From Desmodus rotundus (Eukaryota; Chordata; Mammalia; Chiroptera; Phyllostomidae), in NCBI RefSeq assembly GCF_022682495.2, contig NC_071391.1, positions 15,041,680-15,105,679 on the forward strand: 64,000 nt of DNA, in the 5' to 3' direction. Under the pieces are notes generated by a model that saw nothing but the letters and a program-made list of their open reading frames with translations, had not been told where the DNA came from and ran no database searches. Made by a program: the position numbers and the translations under genes. How positions within the stretch are numbered: position 1 is the stretch's first letter; each line of letters opens with the position of its first letter. This document shows positions 46,650 through 57,976 of this stretch, piece by piece.

Positions 46650-46850
46650 TAAGAGGGCAGCTAACCTTTGGTTAAGAGTGTGGGGTCTGGAGTCAGGATA
46701 TTGGGTTCGAATCTCAGCTCTACCACCTACCAGCTGCTCAGCTTTGGTCAAAGTACTGACCTCAGTTTCCTTATCTGCAAAATGGGGTAACAAGGTTCCT
46801 ATCTCCCAGGGCTGTTACAAGGACCAGACGGATGAGGCAGGTGGAACACC
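46650..46850 (+). repeat. MIR SINE
   Basis: 'gggttcgaatctcagctcta', 'cctcagtttccttatctgca' and 'aaaatggggtaacaaggttc' give a well-preserved plus-strand MIR within a CD82 intron. Confidence 0.85.
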
Positions 46851-47184
46851 CAGCGCGGGTCTGGAGAGCGCAGTAATCGCTCAGGAAAGGCTGGTTCCAC
46901 TTCCGGGGGCTAGGAGTGTGCTGCGCCTGCGATTTGACCCTGAGCTTACTGGCTACGCAAGTGAAAAAGGAGACATGGTTCCTTCTGCCTTTGTAGAGGA
47001 GGAAATGCTCTCATTCTAGAGGGGGAGAAAGCCCTTCTGGGCTCTGTGTGCTAAAGGGGGCCTCTGTGGGGCTCAGGAAGGGGACCCTCAGAGGCTTTGG
47101 ATCACATCTGGGATGGAGTTCCCAACAGGATTGGGATCTCAAGGGCTGGGTCTGGGCTGGAAACGGCCTGGCTAGGCAGAGTGG

Positions 47185-47355
47185 GGGCAAGGCTCCTTTC
47201 AAACCCTAGCCCTGCCCTGTGTGTGGGCAAGCCGCTGCCTTTCTCTGAGCTCATTTCCTCACCTGGAGAATGGGATGGCAATGACCACGACGCCAGGATC
47301 CCTGGGAGGATTAAATAAGCTGCGTGCCATGGTGCCCAGCACGTGCTCAGTTCCC
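47185..47355 (+). repeat. MIR SINE
   Basis: 'tgagctcatttcctcacctg' and 'gagaatgggatggcaatga' are plus-strand MIR motifs. Confidence 0.7.
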
Positions 47356-48185
47356 CACCTGCTTCCTATCCATCTTGGTGAAGAGTCCAGGACAAGCTGC
47401 CCAGTGGCCAGCAGGGGGCGTGCCAAGCATGCTCGGCGTTCTCAGGCTCCCGGTTCAGGCCACATTTTTTATGTAGCAGTTGCCTGGCTGCCTCCCCTCT
47501 GGCAGAGAGATTGGCACGGCAGAGCCACACCAGCCAGGGCTACAGTCTGCTTTCTTAACCACCATCCCAAGCAGCATCTGACGGACATCAGAATCACCTA
47601 GAGGCCTTGCCAGCTGCAGGAATCCTCCCAACCAGCCAACTACCTCCCATGGTGGGATGTTCATCTCCCAAGGGACCCGCTTATCCCCCCAGGCTCCTTG
47701 AAAGGTGGCACTTGCTCATTCTGGGGCATCGACTCCCTCGAATCATAGCAAAGTGTCTCAGCAACTGTGGGCCAAACTAAAGGTGAGATGAGAACACCTT
47801 CCCATGAGTGCCGAGCCCTCTGGCCGGCACAGGCCCTCCCGCCTGGCCTCACCTGGTCCTCACTGAAAAATCTGCGAGGCACATACACCAGAAAACATCA
47901 CCCTCCCCTTCTCCCGGCCCAGAAAACAGATGTGCCTGTGTCTCCTTGACAAAGTCCCCCTTCAGTCTCCAAACTCTCCTGCTGCCAGTCAGTGCCAGCA
48001 GGTCCTAAGTGACTCGTACCCAGTGTCCGCATTGGAGGAGGCTGCAGCCCAGAGGAGGCAGGTCCAGGCCAAGGGCGCATGGCACCTGGGGCCACGAACG
48101 AGGGGGCAGCCGGGACCGGACCACTGATGCCGATTTGTGTGTGTGGCGATTGGACACCACCAGTGCGGGCTGGGAATCCCGCAGG

Positions 48186-48310
48186 CAGTCATTCATTCAT
48201 TCAGCCAGTCGGTCATCCAGTTACTCTGCCAGTCATTCGTCCTCCCAGTCATTCAGTCAGTATGGCAGCCTGCCTGTCGTTCGGCTGTCCGCTCTGCCAG
48301 CCAGTCGGCG
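48186..48310. repeat. Degenerate CAGT/CATT-rich simple repeat
   Basis: The words cattcatt, gccagtc and cagtcattc recur with drift over about 125 bp in a CD82 intron. Confidence 0.7.
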
Positions 48311-48839
48311 GTCTCTGGCTCCCCCACTCTAACTGAGGTGGGACACACACATGCTAAAGAGCACAGATCAGCTTGCTGAATCTGTACATCCATCCCGGCA
48401 GAACCAGTGCCTGGATCGGGTTTGAATAGAACATTCCTTTCCCCCCAGGAGGTTTCCATGGGCTCCTCCCAAGAGGTAGTCTCCACTCAGACCTGGCACC
48501 CAGTTTCTTAACCTCCAGGGCAGAGCTGCCAACACTCGCCCATCTGACTTGAGACGAGAGGGCTGAGAGCTGCAACCCCCCAGCCCCCAGCCACTGGTGG
48601 AAGCAGTGCGAGCCAGGGGACAGCCTCAAAGCCCCAGGGCCCGAGAAGCAGCTGTGGTGGTGGCTGAGGTGTCAGGATTGGGGGACGCCTCAGGGCTCCC
48701 CGTGCCTCTCAGGTACACATTCACACACAAGCTCGCTAAGACACCCTGTCAGGCGCGTACAGGCACATGGAGGGCCGGACCCCGACACACGGATGCAGAC
48801 AGGCCCAGATCTCACGCTGCTCAGCCCCCACCCCCCTAC

Positions 48840-48941
48840 CTGAGCCTGCACGTAGTCCCAGCCCTGCTGCAGCCTGTCCTCCTCGCCATCCCTGTAGTCC
48901 TGGATGAGCTTGGTCACGATGCTGCCCATCTCCTGCTTCAC
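48840..48941 (-). CDS. CD82: CD82 coding exon 5 (large loop, first helices)
   Basis: This 102-bp phase-0 exon encodes 34 residues (Val113-Gln146), the first helices of the large extracellular loop, ending WDYVQAQ. The acceptor is ctgcag|GTG and the donor CAG|GTAGGG. Human CD82 has an N-glycosylation sequon NSS at Asn129. Here the aligned residues 129-131 are Arg-Asp-Gly, so that site is absent. Confidence 0.96.
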
Positions 48942-49204
48942 CTGCAGAGAGGAGAGCAAGGGTCAAGGTCAGATTCTTCAAACCCATGCCCCACCCGTGG
49001 TCACATCTACTCAAAATGCCTCTCCCCACCCTAACGCCCCGGCCTGGGGACATGCTCGCAGTGTGAGAGCATTTCATTGCCCACCCCAGCTGCTCTCCTG
49101 ACACTGCCTACCAGTCACCATGCAGAGCCCAGTGCCGCCAGGGCCAACCACTGCTGGCCCGCAGTCTGTCTGGCACCCGGCAGCCGCATGACCCTTCAAA
49201 TGTG

Positions 49205-49560
49205 AACCCTTCCATGCCGTGGTTGAAAACCTTCCAGTGGCTTCCTGCGCTCCAGTGGCTTCCTGCGCTCTCAGGAAAAATGCCAACACCCTCTCGCTGG
49301 CTCACAGCACTCTTCCCAGATCTCGCTTCTTCTGTTCTTGCTTGCTCTGCTTCTGTTACACAGGTCTCCTTGCTGTCCTTGTGCTAGGCTCACTCCTGCC
49401 TCAGGGCCTTTGCACTTCTGTTTCTTCTGCCTGGAAGCTCTTCCCCAAATATCAACATAACTCACTCCTTTACTTCCTTCAGGGCCCTCAAATGTCACCT
49501 CCTCAGAAAGGCCTCCCTGGACCACCCTTCAGAGTACCATCCCTTCCCTATCCCCTGCCC
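49205..49560 (+). repeat. L2 LINE
   Basis: 'tcctgcctcagggcctttgc', 'tctgcctggaagctcttcc' and 'aaatgtcacctcctcagaaa' are the plus-strand L2 signature. A local 18-bp tandem duplication lies at 49233-49268. Confidence 0.85.
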
Positions 49561-49643
49561 CCTCCTGTCCCCTCACCAAGCGCTCCCAGGCCCTCCTTAT
49601 CCTACAAAGGGTATCCTGCATTCTTTTCTTTCTTTTTCCCCCC

Positions 49644-49852
49644 TTCACCTCAGGACATATTTATTGACTTCAGAGAGAGGGGAAGGGAGGGAGAGAGAGG
49701 GAGAGAATCATCGTGTGAGAGAGACGTTGATTGGTTACCTCTCCCACATGCCCTGACCAAGGACTAGCTATGTGCTCTGCCCAGGAATTGAACCTGCAAC
49801 CTTTTGGTTTATGGGATGATGCTCCAACCAACGGAGCCACACCGGCCAGGGC
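49644..49852 (-). mobile_element. Ves SINE (bat tRNA-derived)
   Basis: The minus strand begins gccctggccggtgtggctcc and ends with a tail containing caataaatatgtcctgagg. It lies inside the 8.7-kb CD82 intron in the same orientation as CD82. Confidence 0.88.
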
Positions 49853-50315
49853 ATGTGCTCTCTTCGCGGGATGGTCATCGCATGCTCATTTGTGTCCAGG
49901 ACTGGGCCGGCGGGCAGTGTCCACGACCAGGAAGGTGCATCACCACCACCATTCACCATGCTCCCGGCAGTCCGCACGCAGCCTCCAGGTTAACCCTCAC
50001 GCCTGCCCCTGGGCCCCATAGGATCCACACCCTGACGGGGCTGCTGGCCACTGTGCTCAGGCTTTCAGGGGCCCGCCCCAGGAAGACAGACACACCCCTG
50101 CGTTTCACTAGCCCCACAGAGAAAACTCCGATTTACAAATTTACAAATAAGGTGGATGAGGGGTGTGGGGATCACAAGGACTCAGCTTTACAGGCCGTTC
50201 CCCAGGGCCCTGAGCAGGGGAACTTGCAGCAGCAGGTTTTCAGGAACTAGTCAGCTTGCAAAGGGAGGCCAAGCGAAACTAGCCTGGAGAGCTGAGGACG
50301 CGGCCTCCGGCCCCC

Positions 50316-50338
50316 GGGGGGGGGGGGGGGCGGGGGGG
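50316..50338 (+). repeat. G-rich homopolymer (G15, C, G7)
   Basis: Fifteen G, one C and seven G follow each other on the plus strand. The CD82 transcript (minus strand) carries the C-rich complement. Confidence 0.95.
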
Positions 50339-50794
50339 ACCCAGAGCCAGCCCCAGCCTGGCCCCACCTGGCCTCTCCCGTGGACCTTGCCCCAGGCTCT
50401 TCTCCGCACACACGCATGCACCGATGGTCGTGGAACCCACAGCGAGGGGCCTGAGAGGGGCAGCACACCTGTCCCTCAGTTCCTGAGAAAAGGGGATTAG
50501 GGAGAGCGGACAGGTGCTTCCAGGCAGGGGCTTTCAGAGCCTGGTTCAGAGCCTGCGTGTGGGACTTCCGCCAGCTCCCCACAGGCAGGCCCGAGTGCTG
50601 GGTTCAGAGCAACCACTTCCTCCAGATGGACCTGAGGCCCGGCTCCGGGCCCTCCCATCACGAACCTGGGGAAACCAGCCCCCAGGACCTCCCTCTGCCC
50701 TTTCCTCTTGATAAAACTCTTTGCATGTTGTTTTTGTTTACTTACCAGAGCTCTCTACAATTTACAAAGCTTTCCTGTCAGTAACTAATCACAG

Positions 50795-51045
50795 CAATAG
50801 GAGTGGCTAACATGTATCAAGTGCTTGTTCTGCACAGTGCTGTGCCAAGTATTTTAAAGTTATCTCACTTTAGTCCTCAGAGCAGACCTGTGGCCTAGGC
50901 ACTGACCTCACTCCCTCACTTTAGAGATGAAGAAAGGGAGGCTCAGAGAGGTTTATTAACTTGCTCATGGTCACACAGCCAAAAAGTAGAAAAGCTGAGG
51001 TTTGGACTCAGGCCCATCTGATTCTAAAACCCTTTTTTACCCATT
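50795..51045 (-). repeat. MIR SINE, near full length
   Basis: 'gtggctaacatgtatcaagt', 'agttatctcactttagtcct', 'gaagaaagggaggctcagag' and 'gctcatggtcacacagcc' cover almost the whole minus-strand MIR. Confidence 0.85.
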
Positions 51046-52149
51046 CATCTCTACTGGCATTTTAACCACATGGCTACACCTCCAAGTAGGTCAGAGCACT
51101 TTTAAGAGGGGCCCAGAGAAGCCAAGTGGTTTGCCCATGTCACATGGCGGGGGCTGCCTGCCTGAAGATCTTGGCTTTGTGTCCTGACCGTCCCCACCTC
51201 TGCCCCGATGATTTTTGAGGCAAGAAAAGAAGGGGGTTCCCCAGAAATATTTGCTTGGAAAACCACCCTTCCCACATCCTCCTCACCGGCCTTCTCCCCC
51301 CACAACAAGGTTCTATTTACACCCCAGTGTGGTTGTCACAGCAGCCCCGCTTCCCTGTTTCAGGCCCTCCTGAAATGAGCAGGGGGTGGAAACTGTGCTT
51401 TCCACTGAGACCGGGTGGTTTCCATGGGAACGCCAGCTCATCCTCCAGCCCCGAATGTGTCTGAGGGCCACAGCTGAGCCCAGGGACCATGGCTGCAGGG
51501 GCTGGTTCAGCTTGGAGCTGATGTCTTGGGATCCCAATGCTCACTCGGACGTCACCCTGACAACCAGGCTGTCTCTGAGACGAGGAGGAGCAGGGATCGA
51601 GACAATGCTCACCATCTCGCTTCATCCCTGCAGGGGCTGTCTCTGTGGTTTCTGACCAACCTGCACCTGTTCTCCCTTCTTCTTGAAATAACAGTTCCTT
51701 TCCTTAGGGGTCAGCACCCCCAACCCACCCATGGGGCTGGGACTCCTGCCCCTGTCTCCCTTCCTCGTGGCCACGGGCAGGCAAAGACCCCCGCTGCCAC
51801 TTGAATGCCTTTCACATCCTCGGAACAGTGAGGGGTTTAGGGGTGAGTACATGTCCCGGGGTCACACGCGTGGGTCCTGGGCTCTCTCTTTCCGCTAATC
51901 TGATGGGAGGAGGGCCTGAGCTGCTGGTGGCCACCTCGGGCCCCAGGATCGCTGCCGCAGGCAGTCAAGGGCCCTGCTGGGGACGAACTGCACAGTTTAC
52001 AGCCCAGGGCGAGGTGAAAGCGCGGGGCCCTTATTCAAAAATGATGAAGAATTTCAAAACAGCAGCAGCAGAGCATCACGCCAAGCACAGGACCCTTGTA
52101 AGTGTGGGACCCCTACACTTAGGCCACATGCCTAGAAGCCAGCCCTGGG

Positions 52150-52255
52150 CCTGCCCAACACCATCCTCCCATTTCCCAGAGGAGAAAACGGAGGCCGCCT
52201 AGAGTCAGAACAACTTCCCAGGATCACACAGCTAGCAGGCAGCAGAGATGACTGT
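52150..52255 (-). repeat. MIR SINE fragment
   Basis: 'ccagaggagaaaacggagg' and 'caggatcacacagctagcag' are minus-strand MIR motifs. Confidence 0.6.
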
Positions 52256-53724
52256 AAACTGACATGTGCGGCCCCAGGACCCCGCGACCTTAACCTCAAC
52301 ACGCTGCTCACTGTGTCCACCTGCCGGGAGACCCCACCGTCCCCCAGGACAACTGCCCCCTGCCTTTCCCTGCCAATCTGCGCTTGTATTTCACCTTGAA
52401 GTGTGACTTTTCACAGAGAGGTTAAATATAAGAATCCTATTTTTCCAGGCTCTGCTTAAATGCTCCCTTTGAGGGGGAGCTCAGTACTTCACAAACCAGC
52501 CCACTACAGGGTGGGGCTGTTGGCACCAGCACTTCGTTTTCAGTGGCGCCCTGATGATGTCCGCCATTAGTGTGAGCCCTCACCGCCCCACCCCAAGTCC
52601 CACTGGGACCAGACAGCGCCGGCCAAGTCTCTGTCTCCCAGGACAGAGATGGCTCGGGTGTCTGAGACCCGACCGTGTCTCCCTTTACGCTCTCCTTTCC
52701 CGGGGAAGTTTCTAGGCCCCTTCGGCTGCCTGCTGAGATGGTGTCCAGACCTGTCTCCATCCTCTTTGCTCTAACGTGTGGAGCCCCCTTAGAACGAGGC
52801 GCCCCAGATGAAATGGAGTGGGCCATGTCTTCCTGCCCTCTCCCCGGGGTTCCCACAGCCATGCTGCCAACGCTCTGAGGCCTCCCCTGGCATCCCGATA
52901 GGAAACGAGGACACTGAGCAATGGCGAATGTGGAGGGGCGGCAGGCTTACTCTCAGTAACCACCTGAGTCCTTCCTGAAAGTCCGCTGTAACCCAGACAA
53001 CCAGACACCCCAGAGCTCAGCAGAAGGCCATGTTATGTCCTCCCCCCAACACCCCCACCCCCCAGACCCCTGGTAAGCTCCTGAGGGTGGGGCTGTCCTG
53101 GCCCCCAGCAGGTGCTCACAAGTCCCATTTTTTCCCATGATCCCTTTCTGGAAGGACAGGCTGGGCGCAGCCTTCTGTCTTCCCAAAAGGGAAGAGAAAA
53201 GCCACCTCTCCCTGTCCTGACTCCAGCTGCCTGGGAGCCGGGGCCTCAGGAAATCTGGTGGGCGGACACCTCACAGACCTGCATTGTCCTCAAGGAACCT
53301 GTTTTACTACCTGCACCTTAGGACGCCTGCGCAGTGCCTATTTTGGGTTTCTCAGGTGGGAGAGGGAGGGAGGAGGGAGGAGGGAGTCACAGCTGCCCTG
53401 ATCCCCTCTCTGCAGGGCACACAGACACTGTCATCACCCACGACCCCCAGCTCCCACGCAGGCCACACAAGCCCACTTCCCTGCAAGCTCTTAGCCCCTT
53501 CTGCTGAGCCCCTAACGTAACCCCTCGGAGCCGCAGCAGCCCCACCTGTGCAGGTTGTTGGGGGGGGCGAGGGGGCAGCAGAGTGGACTGCAGAAGTGCA
53601 GCAAGCCCCGGGCCCAGCACATTATAGGAAGCACGGTCAGTCCACTTCCTTCCTACTGGCCCCTCCTACCCTCCACTGCCTGCAGAGAGCAAGTCAGAAT
53701 CCCAGCCTGGCAGAACTCAGAACG

Positions 53725-53850
53725 GCCCACAAGGTCACCTGAGGCTCAGACAGGCTGGGTAACTTGTCCAGGAGCACACACCAATCAGTGGCAGAGCCCA
53801 CCCTAGAACACGGGGCCCCTGAGTCCCAGGTCAGCCCTTTGCCCACCTAA
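53725..53850 (-). repeat. MIR SINE fragment
   Basis: 'gaggctcagacaggctgggt', 'aacttgtccaggagcacaca' and 'cagtggcagagcccacc' are minus-strand MIR motifs. Confidence 0.65.
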
Positions 53851-54384
53851 CGAAAGCTGGATAAACAGGTGAGGAAGCAGCCAGGGGATCTCAGCCTCAC
53901 ACTTCCTGGTTCCCACGGCCCTTGCTAACACTGGTATTGATACCGACAACAGCGGGAGCAGCTGCCACGTACTGGGCCCTCGCTAGGCACCAACGAGGTT
54001 AATGTCGGTGACAATAACAACAACCCTTGCACAGATGCCAGCAAACACCTGCTCCGGGCCAGCACCACACGGTGCCCTTCCCAGGGGTCGGTGCCCTTCA
54101 CCCTCGCCATGGCGCCAGGAGCGCCCGGGGGCCCACGTGCTCCGGCACCGAGAAATGTCCCAGTTTTACAAAGGGATCAGGGCCTGTGTCACAGCCCCGA
54201 GTCTCTCCCACTTGCATTCCCGGGGGATGCCTGAATGCAGGACACAAGGGCACAAATAGCCTCACTTCTGTTCGGGTCCATTTTGCCACCAAATGAGTTA
54301 TAAATGTTTTTTGGGGTTTTTTTTTTGGTGGGGGGCATTTCAAAGTGGCTTTGGGTTTCTGAATTGCAGACAAGGAACAGTGGA

Positions 54385-54500
54385 CCTGTGTGATCATGGC
54401 ATTGGGCACACAAGGCCCAGAGAGGGTGGTGACCTGCCGAGGGTCTCAGCGTAGGGGTTCCCACACCGGCACTTTGATTCCGGAGCCCAGACCCTGACCA
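54385..54500 (-). repeat. MIR SINE fragment
   Basis: 'caaggcccagagagggtggt' and 'gacctgccgagggtctcagc' are decayed minus-strand MIR core motifs. Confidence 0.5.
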
Positions 54501-55224
54501 CCACTCTGCATTTTATAAATGTCTGGCAGTCGGCGCTCCTGGGTGGGCGTGGGGGTCTTGCAGGTTTATTCTCTTCCATTTGTAATCCAGGAGCCCACAC
54601 GCCTGGCCCAAAGACCCAGCTCCCCCTCCCCCTGTTGTTGCCTTGGAAACAGCGGCTGCTGAAAGTGTGGGGCAGGGAAGACAGGTGGCAGCCTGGAGAC
54701 CATTTCACAGGGAGCCCAGGGCTCCGTCCCTCCCACTGGCCAGGAGGCCTGGAAGAGGCCGGAGAGATGGGCCCACTGCCTTGCAACAGGCCTTTCTTTC
54801 CCTTCAGGCTCACACAAGCCCCACCTCCCCAGCTGGGCCTCATCTGCAGGAATAAACACCATCAAGGGCATGTTTAGTCTTCCACTGGGATTTACAATGT
54901 GCCGGGAAAGAAAAAATAAATCGTTCGTTCCAACTTGTGTGATAGGGTGGCGCCAGAATTTCCGCAGAAAAGCCAGAAAACTTCCCTCTGCCTTCCAGAA
55001 GAGGAGGTGGGCCAAGGTGAGGGGGCCTGGGACAGGGGAGAGTGAGGGCCTGAGCCTGGGGCTAGTGAGTGAGGCACAGAAGGGGTCAAGGGGTACGAGG
55101 GACAGAGTCTAGACTGGAGTTAGGAGAGGTGACCCTCCATACAAGCCCTACTGTGGACCTGCGGGACACCTCGGTGCGGCTCTGGTTATCAGCCAAGCAG
55201 AGATTGTACCCTCCTGGGGGAGGC

Positions 55225-55440
55225 AGCATGGTGTAGAGGGAGGCCTGGGCCTGGAGTCAGAGGGAGCAGGACGGACATCTCCACTCTGACACCTCCGCCC
55301 TGTGTGTGACTGTGGCCAAAAGCCACGTCGCTTTTCTGGGCCTCAGTTTCTTACAGTGGAAATGCTCGTAAAAGCGAAACGTGTGTCAAGTCGCGAAGTC
55401 AGCTGCTGGCATGCAGTCAGTGTCCACGGATGGGCACTGT
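55225..55440 (+). repeat. MIR SINE
   Basis: 'ggcagcatggtgtagaggga', 'ggcctggagtcagaggga' and 'ctgggcctcagtttcttaca' are in plus-strand MIR order. Confidence 0.75.
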
Positions 55441-55959
55441 CTCTGTTGCTTTGAGATGGGGAAGCACGCAGAGGTGGCAAGGTGGACTGCCCGACACCCC
55501 TGCAGAGCTGGCCAGCGCTCAGTCACAGGAGCTGGCTCACTGGAGCCCAGGTCCCGTCCACCCCTATTAGAACGTACAGCTGGCTGGGTCCCAGAGAAGC
55601 CCCAGGTGCTCAACCCATAACCCTTTCTCCGGAAAAGGAGTTTCCCTGCCTGAAGCATCTTCTTCCTGTGCGATAGCCAAGTAAGCTTCCTTTCATCTAC
55701 TGAAACCGTATCTCCCCTTTTGCCTTGGCTGCCAGGAAGTTCAGGTTCGAGTTAGCCCTCAGCTACATGAGCATCTTGTCCCGTGGCTTCAGGAACAATG
55801 GTCTTCCTCTCTTGGTGTGCATTCTGATCTCTCTTGTTTTGATTTTAGCCACCCTGTGCCGACATCCGAAGTCAGGTCCAATTCTCCTGGGAAACAGGCT
55901 GGGTGTGGATTGTAAATAAGTACAGCAGACTCAGGAAGGGCCCACAGTGAAAATTTCAC

Positions 55960-56120
55960 CAGCATGAGCTCAGAAGCCAGGCTGCTGGGACTCAAATCTC
56001 AGCTCTGCCATTTCCTAGCTGTGTGACTTCTGGCCAAGTTGCTCAACCTCTCTGTGCCTCAGCTTCCACATCTGCAAATGCGGGTGCTCACACCCATGAT
56101 CTGAGAATTCCTATGAAGTC
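55960..56120 (+). repeat. MIR SINE
   Basis: 'gactcaaatctcagctctgc' and 'cctctctgtgcctcagcttc' are plus-strand MIR motifs. Confidence 0.8.
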
Positions 56121-56589
56121 CAAATATTCAATCAGCACGCACACAACGTTTGGTTCCAGAGTGGTTCCAAGTGCTAGTTGTTGAGGGTGTAAGGTTTTCT
56201 CAGCTTCCTTCTCAGAGGGATCTGAGGCATCGTGACCTTCACGCGGTGAAATGCAGGAGCCCTGCCCCCCGCTGCCAGCTCTGCCACCTGCTCAGCGGAC
56301 AGGAACGGTAGCACTGGAGGAGGGCCAGCCCCCAGGTACAGCTGGGCCATGGGTGAACACTGACTGGAGTCAGGTGCCTGAGCTCTCACCTGGCCTGGCC
56401 ATTGACCTGCTGGGTGCCCTCCCTGCCTTCCCCTGTAGGACTGGGATTCTCATATATCTTGGGAGAGCGTCGGCAAAAGAATGAATGTAAAGCGGCCAGC
56501 ACTGTACCCAGCCTGTGATGTGTGCTGAACCGATGCAGGGATGGCGGAGGTTATAGTTGTTATTATTGGTGCTGCTACTGCTGTTAATC

Positions 56590-56735
56590 TCTCTGAGCAT
56601 CTGCTTCCCTGTCCGACAACACAACGCCTACTGTACCGAGCTGTTGTGAGGGCGAGACAACGTGTATAAAGTTTCTAGAAGAGTTCTGTGCTCATAGTAG
56701 ATGTTCCATAAATACCTGCGGTCATCACAATTGAC
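56590..56735 (+). repeat. MIR SINE fragment
   Basis: 'gagctgttgtgagggcgaga', 'tgtgctcatagtagatgttc' and 'cataaatacctgcggtc' match the 3' half of MIR. Confidence 0.65.
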
Positions 56736-57209
56736 TGGCTCACCCAGTGGCCATTCCTGGCTCCTTGTGCCTCTGTCTAAAAGCTAGATACTTTCTCAGC
56801 CACCAATAAAGCCAGGTTTGTAACCCAACCTGGGGGACATTTGTAGGGGGCTTACTCTTCTGACAGAAGAAATGTCCATGGCTGGCACTGCCCAATTCCC
56901 CTTCTTCTGGCTACAGCAGCACAAGATGGTGCTATGGCAGCCACTTTGGGACCATGAGGTGAGAGGTATGATGTAGAGAAGCCAGTATGATGAGGATGTT
57001 GAAGAGACAGGCAGAACCACAGTCTCTGAGCTTCCAAACTTGACTTCTGATTGTGTCCTCAAGTGTCCTTAGATCTTAAGCCACAGTAAGTCTAATGTTC
57101 TTCTATTCCTCAAAGCTGCACCTTCCCTGTGACGCAGCACTAATGTTTCTACTGACAGTTTCTTCCCAGGGCCTTATCTGTGGATGCCTGCCATGGGTGG
57201 AATACTTGC

Positions 57210-57445
57210 TGAGGTACCTTAACAATAACAAGTACAGCAAAGATTTACTCAGTTCTTACCATGCCAAGCACTGTGCTGTGTTTTACTAACATCTCACTGA
57301 ACCCTCGCGACAACCCAAAGGGTTCAATGTCATTATTGTCCCCAGTTTACAGAGGGTGAAATAGGCAGAGAGAGGTAAGCAATTTGAGCACAGCAGCCAC
57401 ACGGCTAGCAAGTGGGGTGGAGCGGGATCTAGGCCCCAGAGAGAC
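57210..57445 (-). repeat. MIR SINE, near full length
   Basis: 'accatgccaagcactgtgct', 'tctcactgaaccctcgcgac' and 'agtttacagagggtgaaata' show a long minus-strand MIR. Confidence 0.8.
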
Positions 57446-57550
57446 TCTGCCCACAGATACTGCCTTCCCTTCTACCAGCCCCCATTTAACCACAGAGAGC
57501 TGTCTTGCACCTGCTGGATCTGACAGTGACAACTGAGGCCTCTTGTCTAT

Positions 57551-57588
57551 CCCCCACCCCCAGGCCAATCCCCCACCCCCAGGCCAAT
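57551..57588. repeat. 19-bp perfect tandem duplication in CD82 intron
   Basis: cccccacccccaggccaat is repeated at 57551-57569 and 57570-57588, with a partial third copy. It lies about 55 bp from the donor of coding exon 4. Confidence 0.95.
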
Positions 57589-57643
57589 CCCCCACGTGGC
57601 CGGTCCAATGCAGGTTGGGGACGGGGAGGGAGAGGGTGCTTAC

Positions 57644-57718
57644 CTTGCCCATGTTGAAATAGAAGAGGACACCAGCAGCCACCTGGGCGATGAGGATCAG
57701 GAGGAGGAAGACAAAGTA
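57644..57718 (-). CDS. CD82: CD82 coding exon 4 (TM3)
   Basis: This 75-bp phase-0 exon encodes 25 residues (Tyr88-Lys112), essentially TM3 (FLLLILIAQVAAG) and the following LFYFNMGK. The acceptor is cccag|TAC and the donor AAG|GTAAGC. It differs from human at three positions (A90V, T101A, A104V), all conservative. The intron that follows, 57643-48942, is the largest in the window (8.7 kb). Confidence 0.97.
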
Positions 57719-57851
57719 CTGGGAACACAGAGCAGGTAGAGTCAGCTGGGAGTCTCCCACTAGGCCCCACTCCTCTCAGGTGCTCCCCCCACAGTCTGGG
57801 CCAGGGCGGGGCTCAGGGGGCTGGGCACGTGGTAGGGAAGGGCTGACTTAC

Positions 57852-57976
57852 CAGCCCCAGCAGGCAGCGGACCTCGTTCACGGCACCGATGCAGCCCAGG
57901 AAGCCCATGAGCATGGTGACGGCCCCCACGCCGATGAAGACATAGGCCCCCACGTTGAACAAACTAGAGGAGGTCT
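57852..57976 (-). CDS. CD82: CD82 coding exon 3 (small loop, TM2, inner loop)
   Basis: This 125-bp exon completes Gln46 and encodes Thr47-Leu87. It covers the end of the small extracellular loop, TM2 (GAYVFIGVGAVTMLMGFLG) and the short cytoplasmic loop (AVNEVR). The juxtamembrane cysteines C74 and C83, known palmitoylation positions in human CD82, are both kept. Residues 51-54 read LFNV where human has SLRM. The donor is CTG|GTAAGT. The next intron is only 133 bp. Confidence 0.97.

Larger units (their letters stand above)
46332..48839 (-). other. CD82: CD82 intron between coding exons 5 and 6
   Basis: This 2.5-kb intron contains two plus-strand MIRs (46650-46850 and 47185-47355) and a degenerate CAGT-rich repeat (48186-48310). 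No additional exon was recognised. Confidence 0.85.
48942..57643 (-). other. CD82: CD82 intron between coding exons 4 and 5
   Basis: This 8.7-kb intron contains L2 (49205-49560), a sense-oriented Ves SINE (49644-49852), a long G run (50316-50338) and several MIRs. A repeat-like stretch at about 56740-57070 resembles an LTR but I could not place it. No exon-like ORF with splice sites stood out. Confidence 0.85.
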
